Notes: generated by a model from the letters alone, not told the origin. A stretch of 64,000 bases of DNA from Monoplex corrugatus (GCA_030674185.1 JAPXFY010000026.1:38080209-38144208); one strand, 5' to 3'. Positions 30,780-41,693 are shown, numbered from the stretch's first letter. Translations and numbers: made by a program.

Positions 30780-33220
30780 GTAACAACAGCCATCAGTAGG
30801 TAACAACAGTCATCAGTAGGTAACAACAGTCATCAGTAGGTAACAACGGCCATCAGTAGGTAACAACAGCCATCAGTAAGTAACAACAGCCATCAGTAGG
30901 TAATAAACGTCATCAGTAGGTAACAACAGTCATCAGTAGGTAACAACAGTTATCAGCAGGTAATAACAGTCATCAGTAGGTAACAAGAGTCATCAGTAGG
31001 TAACAACAGTCATCAGTAGGTAACAACAGTTATCAGCAGGTAATAACAGTCATCAGTAGGTAACAACAGTCATCAGTAGGTAACAACAGTCATCAGTAGG
31101 TAACAACGGCCATCAGTAGGTAACAACAGCCATCAGTAAGTAACAACAGCCATCAGTAGGGAATAAACAGTCATCAGTAGGTAACAACAGTCATCAGTGT
31201 CAACAACAGTCATCAGTAGGTAACAACAGTCATCAGTAGGTAACAACAGTCATCAGTAGGTAACAACAGTCATCAGTAGGTAACAACAGGTGGTCATCAG
31301 TAGGTAACAAGAGTGATCAGTAGGTAACAACAGGTGGTCATCAGTATGGTAACAATAGTCATCAGTAGGTAAACAACACTCATCAGCAGGTAACATTAGT
31401 CATCAGTAGGTAACAACAGTCAATAGTGTGTAACAACAGTCATCAGTAGGTAACAACAGGTGGTCATCAGTAGGTAACAACAGTCATCAGTAGGTAACAG
31501 TCATCAGTAGGTAACAACAGTCATCAGTAGGTAACAACAGTCATCAGTAGGTAACAACAGTCATCAGTAGGTAAGAACAGCCATCAGTAGGTAACAACAG
31601 TCATCAGTAGGTAAGAAGAGGTGGTCATCAGTAGGTAACAACAGTCATCAGTAGGTAACAACAGTCATCAGTAGGTAACAACAGTCATCAGTAGGTAACA
31701 AACAGGTGGTCATCAGTAGGTAACAACAGTCATCAGTAGGTAACAACAGTCATCAGTAGGTAACAACATCATCAGTAGTAACAACAGTCATCAGTGTAAC
31801 AACAGTCATCAGTAGGTAACAATAGCCATCAGTAGGTAACAACAGTCATCAGTAGGTAACAACAGTCATCAGTAGGTAACAACAGTCATCAGTAGGTAAC
31901 AAGATTGATCAGTAGGTAATAAACAGGTGGTCATCAGTAGGTAACAATAGTCATCAGTAGGTAACAAGAGTGATCAGTAGGTAACAACAGTCATCAGTAG
32001 GTAACAAGAGTGATCAATAGGTAACAACAGGTGGCCATCAGTAGGTAACAACAGTCATCAGTAGGTAACAACAGTCATCAGTAGGTAACAACAGCCATCA
32101 GTAGGTAACAACAGTCATCAGTAGGTAAAACAGTCATCAGTAAGTAACAACAGTCATCAGTAGGTAACAACAGTCATCAGTAGTAACAACAGTCATCAGT
32201 AGGTAACAACAGCCATCAGTAGGTAACAACAGTCATCAGTAGGTAACAACAGTCATCAGTAGGTAACAACAGTCATCAGTAGGTAACAACAGGTGGTCAT
32301 CAGTAGGTAACAAGATGTCATCAGTAGGTAAACAGTGGTCATCATTAGGTAACAATAGTCATCAGTAGGTAACAACAGTCATCAGTAGGTAACAACAGTC
32401 ATCAGTAGGTAACAACAGTCACCAGTAGATAACAAACAGTGGTCATCAGTAGGTAACAAGAGTGATCAGTAGGTAACAACAGTCATCAGTAGGTAACAAC
32501 AGTCAACAGTGTGTACCAACAGTCATCAGTAGGTAACCATCAGGTGGTCATCAGTAGGTAACAACAGTCATCAGTAGGTAACAACAGTCATCAGTAGGTA
32601 ACAACAGTCATCAGTAGGTAACAACAGTCATCAGTAGGTAACCAGTCATCAGTAGGTAACAACAGTCATCAGTAGGTAACAACAGTCATCAGTAGGTAAC
32701 AACAGTCATCAGTAGGTAACAACAGCATCAGTAGTAACAATAGTCATCAGTGGTAACAACAGTCATCAGTAGGTAACAACAGTCATCAGTAGGCAACAAA
32801 CAGTCATCAGTAGGTAACAACAGTCATCAGTATATAACAACAGTCATCATAGGTAACAACAGTCATCAGTAGGTAACAACAGTCATCAGTAGGTAACAGT
32901 CATCAGTAGGTAACAACAGTCATCAGTAGGTAACAACAGTCAACAGTGTGTATCAACAGTCATCAGTAGGTAACAACAGGTGGTCATCAGTAGGTAACAA
33001 GAGTCATCAGTAGGTAACAACAGTCATCAGTAGGTAACAACAGTTATCAGCAGGTAATAACAGTCATCAGTAGGTAACAACAGTCATCAGTAGATAACAA
33101 TAGTCATCAGTAGATAACAACAGGTGGTTATCAGTAGGTAACAACAGCCATCAGTAGGTAACAACAGTCATCAGTAGGTTACAACAGTCATCAGTAGGTA
33201 ACAACAGTTATCAGCAGGTA
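30780..33220. repeat. Higher-order repeat of the satellite, copy A (~2.44 kb)
   Basis: Rare variants appear in the same order here and in copy B: AACGGCCAT (30842 and 33281), CAGCAGGTAATAACAG (30956 and 33395), AACACTCATCAGCAGGTAAC (31374 and 33809), CAGTCAATAGTGTG (31418 and 33853), and AGTGTGTACC (32508 and 34950). The offset is 2.44 kb throughout. A 13-unit (260 bp) sub-repeat of AACGGCCAT to AAGTAAC occurs twice inside each copy. Confidence 0.88.
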
Positions 33221-35050
33221 ATAACAGTCATCAGTAGGTAACAACAGTCATCAGTAGGTAACAACAGTCATCAGTAGGTAACAACGGCCATCAGTAGGTA
33301 ACAACAGCCATCAGTAAGTAACAACAGCCATCAGTAGGTAATAACAGTCATCAGTAGGTAACAACAGTCATCAGTAGGTAACAACAGTTTATCAGCAGGT
33401 AATAACAGTCATCAGTAGGTAACAAGAGTCATCAGTAGGTAACAACAGTCATCAGTAGGTAACAACAGTTATCAGCAGGTAATAACAGTCATCAGTAGGT
33501 AACAACAGTCATCAGTAGGTAACAACAGTCATCAGTAGGTAACAACGGCCATCAGTAGGTAACAACAGCCATCAGTAAGTAACAACAGCCATCAGTAGGT
33601 AATAACAGTCATCAGTAGGTAACAACAGTCATCAGTGTCTAACAACAGTCATCAGTAGGTAACAACAGTCATCAGTAGGTAACAACAGTCATCAGTAGGT
33701 AACAACAGTCATCAGTAGGTAACAACAGGTGGTCATCAGTAGGTAACAAGAGTGATCAGTAGGTAACAACAGGTGGTCATCAGTAGGTAACAATAGTCAT
33801 CAGTAGGTAACAACACTCATCAGCAGGTAACATTAGTCATCAGTAGGTAACAACAGTCAATAGTGTGTAACAACAGTCATCAGTAGGTAACAACAGGTGG
33901 TCATCAGTAGGTAACAACAGTCATCAGTAGGTAACAGTCATCAGTAGGTAACAACAGTCATCAGTAGGTAACAACAGTCATCAGTAGGTAACAACAGTCA
34001 TCAGTAGGTAAGAACAGCCATCAGTAGGTAACAACAGTCATCAGTAGGTAAGAAGAGGTGGTCATCAGTAGGTAACAACAGTCATCAGTAGGTAAACAAC
34101 AGTCATCAGTAGGTAACAACAGTCATCAGTAGGTAACAACAGGTGGTCATCAGTAGGTACAACAGTCATCAGTAGGTAACAACAGTCATCAGTAGGTAAC
34201 AACAGTCATCAGTAGGTAACAACAGTCATCAGTAGTAACAACAGTCATCAGTAGGTAACAACAGCCATCAGTAGGTAACAACAGTCATCAGTAGGTAACA
34301 ACAGTCATCAGTAGGTAACAACAGTCATCAGTAGGTAACAAGATTGATCAGTAGGTAATAACAGGTGGTCATCAGTAGGTAACAATAGTCATCAGTAGGT
34401 AACAAGAGTGATCAGTAGGTAAGAACAGTCATCAGTAGGTAACAAGAGTGATCAATAGGTAACAACAGGTGGCCATCAGTAGGTAACAACAGTCATCAGT
34501 AGGTAACAACAGTCATCAGTAGGTAACAACAGCCATCAGTAGGTAACAACAGTCATCAGTAGGTAACAACAGTCATCAGTAAGTAACAACAGTCATCAGT
34601 AGGTAAGAACAGTCATCAGTAGTAACAACAGTCATCAGTAGGTAACAACAGCCATCAGTAGGTTAACAAACAGTCATCAGTAGGTAACAACAGTCATCAG
34701 TAGGTAACAACAGGTGGTCATCAGTAGGTAACAAGAGTGATCAGTAGGTAATAACAGGTGGTCATCAGTAGGTAACAATAGTCATCAGTAGGTAACAACA
34801 GTCATCAGTAGGTAACAACAGTCATCAGTAGGTAACAACAGTCATCAGTAGGTAACAACAGTCACCAGTAGATAACAACAGGTGGTCATCAGTAGGTAAC
34901 AAGAGGTGATCAGTAGGTAACAACAGTCATCAGTAGGTAACAACAGTCAACAGTGTGTACCAACAGTCATCAGTAGGTAACCATCAGGTGGTCATCAGTA
35001 GGTAACAACAGTCATCAGTAGGTAACAGTCATCAGTAGGTAACAACAGTC
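33221..35050. repeat. Higher-order repeat of the satellite, copy B
   Basis: Second copy of the ordered variant series listed for 30780-33220. It is cleaner, with fewer indels than copy A, and runs to about 35050 before uniform consensus units. Confidence 0.85.
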
Positions 35051-35789
35051 ATCAGTAGGTACCAGTCATCAGTAGGTAACAACAGTCATCAGTAGGTAAC
35101 AACAGTCATCAGTAGGTAACAACAGTCATCAGTAGGTAACAACTGTCATCAGTAGGTAACAACAGTCATCAGTAGGTAACAACAGTCATCAGTAGGTAAC
35201 AACAGTCATCAGTAGGTAACAACAGTCATCAGTAGGTAACAACAGTCATCAGTAGGTAACAACAGTCATCAGTAGGTATGTGTGTGTGTGTGTGCATGCG
35301 TAACAACAGTCATCAGTAGGTAACAACAGTCATCAGAAGGTAACAACAGTCATCAGTAGATAACAACAATTATCAGTAGGTAACAACAGTCATCAGTAAG
35401 TAACAACAGTCATCAGTAGGTAACAAGAGTCATCAGTAGGTAACAACAGTCATCAGTAGGTAACAACAGTCATCAGTAGGTAACAACAGTCATCAGTAGG
35501 TAACAACAGTCATCAGTAGGTAACAACAGTCGTCAGTAGGTAACAACAGGTTGTCAAAGGCAAACAACAGCAAAAGCACGATAAGTATAGCAACGATTTT
35601 GGAGCTGAGCCGATACCATAACTATGGAATAAATATAGCAAACACGTCTAACAAGACTAACGTAGGTACAGCAATACAGTTTAATGATATGTAGTCTGTT
35701 AGAAATAAAGAATGCATTCACGGACGTAGATGATACGTATCGATTTTAGTATGTAAGTGTGTATGAAGGTAAGTGTGCATGTCTTTGCA

Positions 35790-35809
35790 TGCCCACCTAG
35801 TTGTGTGTT

Positions 35810-35867
<58 letters not shown>

Positions 35868-36175
35868 TTTGGTGTGTGTGTTGTGTGTGTTTGGTGTGTG
35901 TATTTGTGTGTGTGAGTGTGTGTGTGTGTCTGTGTGGTGTGTATTTGTGTGTGTATGTGTGTGTGTGTGTTTGTGTATATTTGTGTGTATGTGTGTATGT
36001 GTGCATGTTTGTGTGTGTGTATTTGTGTGTGTGTGTGTGTGCGCGCGCGCGTGTGTGTGTATGTGTGTGTGTGTACGTGCGCGCGCGCGAGTGTGTATTT
36101 GTATGCATGTGTGTGTTTGTGTGTTTTGTGTGTGTGTGTATTTGCGTGTGTATGTGTGTGTGTGTGCATGCGCGC

Positions 36176-36210
<35 letters not shown>

Positions 36211-36360
36211 CTGTCTGTCTGGCTGGATGGCTGTCTTTTTGTCTGTCTGTTTGTCCGTGTGTGCGTATGATTCTCTGCTCGACATGTGTCTGTATGTGTC
36301 GGCATACATGCGTGCACACGCCTATTTTCGATGTGTGCGTGTGCCTGCATTCCTGCATGC

Positions 36361-36416
<56 letters not shown>

Positions 36417-36480
36417 CGTGCGTGCACTCGTGCGCGTGTGTATGTGTGTGCACACGCAAGCGCACGCGCACGTGAGCGCG
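35790..36480. repeat. GT-rich compound microsatellite (copy 1)
   Basis: Interrupted (GT)n with GTTT, GTAT and GCGCGCGC interludes (36037-36090, 36168-36178). Alternating purine-pyrimidine runs give strong Z-DNA potential. Long CVCV/HTHT frames are artefacts. Confidence 0.95.
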
Positions 36481-36810
36481 TTTTAATGGTTTACATTTGA
36501 AATAATAGCTTTACAGCAAAAAAAAACAACATCACAAACGATTATACACATTAAGCGTTCAGTCAGAATAACAAGCACCTTTGACATTTGTGTCAAATTA
36601 TATTCTGGGGTGTTTAGATATTTTCATGAAAGAAAAAGAAATCAATATTGCCGCACACAGGTCCGTTGTTATATATTTCAGCACAAAGGCTTTTCTTGTT
36701 TGTTTATGACAGATCTTACAATCTGCGTAAGTTAACTGTGGGCTGACAAACAGTACTATCAGTTTCAGTGTGATGTTTGAGATTACTTAAAACATTGTGA
36801 TAGTTCGTTT

Positions 36811-37005
36811 TTAACGCTCTGACTCCCGCACCCTATCCACCAACGACAAAAATCTTAACGCTTTGATTCCCTCACCCTATCCACCGGCTTCCTTGCAGGA
36901 AGCTGGTGGATAGGGTTGGGGAATCAAAGGGTTAAGTTTTTACTTTGCAAGCGTGGATGGTAATGCAAGATCCTGGTGGACAGGGTGCAGGAGTCAAAGG
37001 GTTAA
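36811..37005. mobile_element. Foldback MITE (copy 3 of TTAA family)
   Basis: 195 bases between TTAA ends: TTAACGCTCTGACTCCCGC on the left, GCAGGAGTCAAAGGGTTAA on the right, with an inner inverted repeat TTAACGCTTTGATTCCCTC against its complement. Duplicated at 51334-51528 with identical length. Confidence 0.85.
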
Positions 37006-37173
37006 GTGAATCACATTCTTTTCACAACGGGTCTGGTCTGATGAAATTTCAGACGTGTAAAATTTGTGTGAAACAGCTGAAATGAGTTCAAAATTAGTCA
37101 ACAGATATGAAAGTGATCACAATGTTGCTGCAAATAGTTAAGGTGGAAAGGATCAGAGAGCCATGGGAATCTA
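37006..37173. other. Unannotated spacer
   Basis: AT-rich, nothing recognised. Confidence 0.4.
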
Positions 37174-38335
37174 TTAATTGCTGTAAAGTGAAAACAGATC
37201 CGGTGACAAAACGTAACCCTGTCTGACTCCTTTGATGTTTTGGAAAGAGCTTACATTGTTTTCTATTCTCATTGCAGCTGTTTGTTCCCAGTACATATTT
37301 CTGATTATTCGTAGATCTTTTCCATCAACATTGAGGTTCTCCAGTTGGTTGATCAATTCATCATGTCTTACCCGATCGAAAGCCTTGGTATAGTCAACAA
37401 AGCATAAATAGAAATCTTTATTCATCTCAACTGACCTCTCTATGATAGTTCTTAGGATGTATATGGCATTGATAATTCCTTTCCCTTCCACAAATCCACA
37501 CTGTTCTTCTGCTATTTCTCTTTTGATTCTATTCCTTGTCCTCATTATGATTATTCTTAACAGAATTTTTGTTACATGACTCATCAAACTGATTGTGCGA
37601 TGGAGTTCGCATTCTATAGCCTCTGTCTTCTTTGGAAGTGCAATGAAAATTGATTTTGACATAAGTGTGTATCTTTGGGGATTTTTCCAGTGTCGTAAAT
37701 TTCATTTAGGATGACTTATTTTTTCTATGCCAAATTCCTCCAGGGCTTCAATCATCTCTGTAGTAATGTTGTCTGGTCCTGGGGCTTTTCCTGGTTTCAT
37801 CTTTTTCAGTGCTGCTCTAACTTCATCTTTCATTATGGGTGGTCCTTCAAAGTTCTTTTTTATAATGTGTTCTTCGTTTCTCTCAACCTGAAAAAGGTCT
37901 TTAATGTACTCTCCCCATCTGTCTAATATTTTGTCTTTTTCCTGATAAGCGTGCCATCTTTCGATTTTAAGCAACCAGTTGATGTGCATGTATTTTTCCT
38001 GTGGACAATTTCTTCAATTCGTCTGTACATACCCTGAGGATCCGTTTTGTGTCGGTCTTCTATTTCTTTGCATTTCGTTTTCAGCCAAGCTTCCTTAGCT
38101 TCATTGCACCTATTCCTGATTTCTTTGTTCATCTTCTTGTATATCTCCTCGTTTCTCTTTGCCTTCCTCCTTTCCTCCATCAAGCCCAAAATTTTATTAG
38201 TCATCCAGCTCTTTTTTGCTTTTCTATCTGCCTTAGGGATTTCTTCACAGGCTTCATTTATAGAATTTCTCAACTGTGTCCATTGTTCCTCACTGTCACC
38301 AACGTCTTCCAGAGCAATGAATTTGTTCTGAACAT
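37174..38335 (-). pseudogene. RTE/CFDP2-like LINE linker and reverse transcriptase (copy 1)
   Basis: Three minus frames in order. 38335-37923: linker with NSINEACEEIPKADRKAKKS and helical KEAWLKTKCKEIEDRHKTD. 37989-37702: RT start, ALKKMKPGKAPGPDNITTEM. 37662-37174: RT with KILLRIIIMRTRNRIKREIA, CGFVEGKGIINAIYILRTI, CFVDYTKAFDRVRHDELINQ (first catalytic Asp) and VRQGYVLSPDLFSLYSN. The sequence stops before the FADD box. Two frameshifts (about 37690 and 37940) break it. It fits the missing middle of the element whose endonuclease is at 11309-12600 and whose 3' end is at 40455-40862, but no piece is contiguous with another. Confidence 0.82.
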
Positions 38336-38336
38336 G

Positions 38337-38520
38337 TAAGAACTAGTACGCGTATTTAATTAATACAGCCAGACAAGACAGGCGCAAAGTTTCGGTCAAC
38401 TGGCCTTTGTCAAGCGTAAACGTAAGATCACAAACGAATCAACACCAATACAAAAATTAGGAGAAAAAGACTAAAACTTCCCTGTTGCTTCGTCCCCTGG
38501 GAGAAAAGGACTAAAATGGT
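38337..38520 (+). mobile_element. Solo arm of the foldback repeat family
   Basis: ACGCGTATTTAATTAATACA, GACAAGACAGGCGCAAAG, TTTCGGTCAACTGGCC and TTAGGAGAAAAAGACTAAAA match the arm of the foldback element at 39503-40120. It lies directly next to the RTE-like fragment. Confidence 0.7.
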
Positions 38521-38549
38521 GTAATAAGTCCTCCAACCATCTGAGGGGC

Positions 38550-38643
38550 TCCACTCCAGACTTTTGTACGGTTCACTCCATAGCGACAAGGAATAAATTT
38601 GTATGGATGACCATGATCGCCAATGCCACGCAGCAGGGCACAT
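38550..38643 (+). mobile_element. Extreme 3' end of an RTE-like LINE
   Basis: It reads FVWMTMIANATQQGT and ATGATG, the last residues and tail of the family seen at 4656-4890. Confidence 0.6.
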
Positions 38644-39020
38644 GATGGTGCTGTGGTTAACGCAACGGACTACCGAAAAGAAGGTTGTGGGTTCGAATCG
38701 CCAACAGTCATTTCAAAACTGTATCATTGTAGGGTTTTTCGGCTCTAGCTGGCTCCTACCCAGAGTTGGGCGTGCTACGGGCTCAGTGGCAAGCCTGGGA
38801 CCACACAGCCGAGTCTCATCCACTTCACGGATGCGTTATTGAGGGTGTTGCTCAAATCTTCTGACCAGCACCGCAGGTGTCTGTATCTCTTGGGCCTGGT
38901 TAATGCCAGGATATATATGACGATACTAAGCGTAGAGCACAGCCCTGTCACGCAGTCTCAATTCTAGATGGAACTTCATAGCATCATGATTATCATCCTC
39001 ATCGACACCGTAATCATCGC
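38644..39020 (+). mobile_element. tRNA-derived SINE (family 1), copy B
   Basis: A box TGGTTAACGCA, B box GGTTCGAATCG, the same body as 15067-15430 (ACCAGCACCGCAGGTGTCTG) and an ATC-rich tail. It starts immediately after the RTE tail. Confidence 0.82.
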
Positions 39021-39136
39021 ATTGTTAAAAGTGTTCCAGCTTCTGTGGCCATTAAAGCGGCGTGGAAAATGGGACAAAACACAGGTGAGCACAAAGGTAA
39101 CCTTTCTGAGTGCAATGATCCTAAAAAAATGATGGT

Positions 39137-39427
39137 TTACTCCTTAATCTTCTCTTCTCCTGGAGATAGCCACAAGGCAGTAGGTTCCAGCTGTGTCTGT
39201 CTGTCTTCATCTACCTTCACAGTCGTTGACAATTTCTCAATAATTCCTGGGTCTGTCATTGAAACGCCCAGTCCTTGTGCTTGCCCAAACGTGGGGACTG
39301 GTTCATGGATGTCAGGGCTCATATCCACTCGACGATGGGCCATGTACGCTGCACGTTTAAGGGGGTCAGATTTCCCTCCCTTTTTGTCTAGTTCTATCGC
39401 CATGACATAAAGAAACACTGAATCCAA
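39137..39427 (-). CDS. Unrecognised ORF preserved in both macrosatellite copies
   Basis: The longest frame is 96 codons, with a first true ATG at MAIELDKKGG. It reads RAAYMAHRRVDMSPDIHEPV, PTFGQAQGLGVSMTDPGIIE, and ends LSPGEEKIKE then a stop. Copy 2 (53664-53954) keeps the same frame with about two substitutions (GG to RG, SM to ST). No signal peptide, membrane segment or family signature is seen. The upstream frame stops at a TGA nine codons before 39427. It could be a terminal exon, a retroelement gag piece, or chance; preservation alone is weak evidence because the duplication is young. Confidence 0.3.
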   Translation of the reverse strand: MDSVFLYVMAIELDKKGGKSDPLKRAAYMAHRRVDMSPDIHEPVPTFGQAQGLGVSMTDPGIIEKLSTTVKVDEDRQTQLEPTALWLSPGEEKIKE

Positions 39428-39502
39428 AACAAGTATGACTGCCCGCGTTCAAACAAACAGGAACCCGTAAAAACACTAAAAAAAAAAAAAAGAAAAAAAA
39501 AA

Positions 39503-40120
39503 GAATAAGAACGCGTATTTAATACAACAAGACAAGACAAAGACTGAAACTTCCCTGCTGTTCCGTCTCATCATCATCATCATCATCATGTCGAGCTTGC
39601 TCAGCTATCCATGACACGTTTCTTATATCCTTCTCTGTCAGACATTGCAGTAGGTAGTTCATTATACTGACAGCCCGTATCATCCATCAGTTGGTCGATG
39701 AAGGTCTTCTTTGGACGTCCTGGCCTTTGTTTGCCATGGCTGGGTCTCCATAGTAGAACATCTCCCACCAGTTCTTCTTTGCTCCGCCAGCAGTGTCCCG
39801 CGAAGCGCAGTCTTTGTTGACGTATTGATTTACTGAAACATCCCTGCTGCTCCGTCTAGTGTGAGAAAAGGAATAAACTCTCAGAATTGCAGAATTCATC
39901 TCACTTCTGCTCATATTTACTCGAAAACACATTATGGTGTCATTTTAGTCAGTTTATTCCCTTTCTCACACTAAACGGAGCAGCAGGGATGTTTCAGTCT
40001 TTTTTCTCCTAATTTTTGTGTCTGGTGTTTGTTTGTTTGTGATCTTACGCTTGACAAAGGCCAGTTGGCCTAAAATTTACGCCTGTCTTCTCTTGTTGTC
40101 TTGAATACGCGTTCTTATTC
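39503..40120. mobile_element. Foldback element with LINE insertion (copy 1)
   Basis: The outer arms GAATAAGAACGCGTATT and AATACGCGTTCTTATTC, and the inner arms ACTGAAACATCCCTGCTGC (39832) with the complement ending GGATGTTTCAG (39998), form one long inverted repeat around a ~67-base loop. The left arm is split by a LINE fragment (39569-39832) flanked by near-identical CTGAAACTTCCCTGCTG-type direct repeats. In this copy about 77-85 bases of the left arm are deleted relative to 54029-54175. Confidence 0.8.
39569..39832 (-). mobile_element. LINE 3' fragment, second RTE-like family
   Basis: The minus strand in the coding frame reads RFAGHCWRSKEELVGDVLLW, RPSHGKQRPGRPKKTFIDQL, MDDTGCQYNELPTAMSDREG, then a stop and an (ATG)n tail (the CATCATCAT run at its left end). 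The pattern AGHC-R, G-R-P-x-x-T-Y/F, and DR-x-x is a LINE ORF2 C-terminus distinct from the GHFMRK family. Direct repeats of ~22 bases flank it. Confidence 0.7.
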
Positions 40121-40409
40121 TTTTTTCGTTTTTTTTTTTTATCTGGTTCCTATAAGAAAACACTGTTTAGAACCTCGTCTACAAGCACATATGTGAATAG
40201 ATGTTAAAAAAAATAACGAACAAACTGTAAGAACGGGAGATACCACGAGTAGGTGTCGGTATAGGCAATGATAAGGGACAGCCCGTGTGCAAGTGGCCTC
40301 CTGCCTGGAAAGGAGAGGCTCTACTTCCTTCGGGTGAAGGGCACTTTATGTCCACAGGCCTCACCCCTATCTGCCACATACATATTGTATATATTATGTT
40401 ATATATCAT

Positions 40410-40454
<45 letters not shown>
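40410..40454. repeat. (ATC)15 tail microsatellite (copy 1)
   Basis: A 45-base ATC run, the tail of the minus-strand LINE next to it. Copy 2 has 60 bases (55015-55074). Confidence 0.95.
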
Positions 40455-40862
40455 GTGCCCTGCCACATAGCGTTGGCGATCATGGCCCTCTACACGAACC
40501 TATCTCTGGTCGCTGCAAGTACATCTCCCACACTCTCTGTCCTCAGACACTCTGCAAGCCCGTCCAATATTTTCTCCCTGGGTCTACCTGGTGTTCTCTT
40601 TCCCTCAATCTTTCCTGTTGTGATCAGGTGCTCTAATTCCACTTTCCTCATAAAATGGCCTGTAAGTGTTTCTTGTCTTTTCCTAATCTTCCTTATCAAT
40701 GATCTTCTTGTGTCTGCCTCCTTCAAGACTGTCTCGTTTGGAGTTGTTTTGCTGTCTATGGAACTCTGAACATTTTTCTCAGAAACCACATCTTGGCTGC
40801 CTCAATCTTGTTCTGGTTTTGCGTGTTGACTGTCCACGCCTCACAACTGTATAACATCTAGC
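40455..40862 (-). mobile_element. RTE-like LINE 3' end, longest version (copy 1)
   Basis: Minus order: CEAWTVNTQNQNKIEAAKMW, FLRKMF, then the frame 40789-40490 with TRRSLIRKIRKRQETLTGHF, MRKVELEHLITTGKIEGKRT and RPREKILDGLAECLRTESV, then WRAMIANAM-equivalent and the ATG tail. It is the best preserved of the five distinct 3' ends in the window. Confidence 0.82.
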
Positions 40863-40981
40863 TAAAAAGCGAAATGGGCTGTGTCTAGGACATCATGTGT
40901 AGCCATTTTGCGGCCATGCCACACCCCTCTTGTGGTTATGATAAAGCGACACTGTGTGCTTCTTACTGCTAAGTGTTGAGA
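40863..40981. other. Unannotated spacer
   Basis: Nothing recognised. Confidence 0.4.
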
Positions 40982-41376
40982 CTATTGTGGGGGTGTGGGG
41001 GTGGGCAGGGTACAGATAGATGGCAACTGTGCCAGTAGGCGGTGAGGCAGACTGACCAACAGCGAGATGAAGACCCAGACTAAGGCAAAGAAAGGCTCTT
41101 CAATTCTCTCTTGGTCTGGTAGCTGGGCTGGTCCCGGTTGATACGAGTCTTGTGACGATGTCCCGAGAGTTGTCATCTCCCCCCCCCCCCCACCTTGCCA
41201 TTCAGTTTGTGAACAAGATAACTTATGACTGGGTCCGAATGGGTCATGCAGCGCATGGACAGTTCCTTACCCTCCTTCCATTTGCTTGGTGAAATGGCCA
41301 CCAGTTGGCCTCTGGGGCTGGGAGGCGATTGTCTGGGAAGTGGTGAGGCATTGGTGCTCTGGGTCCCATCCAGCAC
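40982..41376 (-). CDS. Unrecognised minus-strand ORF (copy 1, split at a C-tract)
   Basis: Two frames, 41376-41173 (GQLVAISPSKWKEGKELSMR, DPVISYLVHKLNGKVGGGG) and 41176-40982 (MTTLGTSSQDSYQPGPAQLP, EEPFFALVWVFISLLVSLPH), meet at a C13 run at 41180-41192. In copy 2 the run is shorter and the frames join as a 105-codon ORF (55923-55606). The tail has a short hydrophobic stretch. No family recognised, and no splice sites evident. Coding status is doubtful. Confidence 0.25.
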
Positions 41377-41458
41377 CCTCGGGTGTTTTATGTTAACCAG
41401 TCAGACTCATACTATCTCATGCCAAAGACTGGCTGAAAATAGGCAACAAGACATTAGG

Positions 41459-41493
41459 GTTTGGTTAGTTTGTTGGCTGGTTGGTTGGTTGGT

Positions 41494-41528
<35 letters not shown>

Positions 41529-41595
41529 TTGGTTGGTTGGTTGGCTGGCTGGTTGGTTGGCTGGTTGGTTGGTTGGTTGGTTGGTTCCTTGGTGT
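41459..41595. repeat. (GGTT)n/(GGCT)n microsatellite (copy 1)
   Basis: Tetranucleotide run TTGG/CTGG with few interruptions. Confidence 0.95.
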
Positions 41596-41693
41596 CTGTT
41601 TGTCTGACTTTGGATAACATAAATGATGAATACCTTAAAAGTTATTAATTCAATGCTTAACTTGCCACAAGGGTGTAGGCCTATCTGTTTTTC

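Larger units (their letters stand above)
27476..35548. repeat. 20-bp satellite array 1
   Basis: The consensus CAGTAGGTAACAACAGTCAT repeats for about 8 kb (roughly 390 units by length, less the 279-base LINE insertion). Common variants are CAGCCAT, a 23-base unit with CAGGTGGTCAT, CATGTAGATAT units (only 27.9-28.3 kb), AGAGTGAT and AACGGCCAT. The left part (27.5-28.65 kb) has its own variant mix. The region 29.7-30.6 kb is full of small indels. It ends at AACAGGTTGTCAAAGGC. Confidence 0.98.

Noticed and set aside
27476..35548. CRISPR-like regular repeat array
   Set aside because: The units are contiguous 20-mers with no unique spacers, in clearly eukaryotic DNA.
35699..36500. Several 160-245-codon ORFs of His-Thr or Cys-Val repeats on both strands (also 50204-51024, 25003-26123, 41454-42059 part, 43143-43801, 57760-58430)
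   Set aside because: They are translations of GT/CA or TC/GA microsatellites, open in all frames because the repeat has no stop codon.
38001..38339. Plus-strand ORFs of 94-112 codons (also 52525-52863)
   Set aside because: Antisense of the RTE-like linker/RT remnant.
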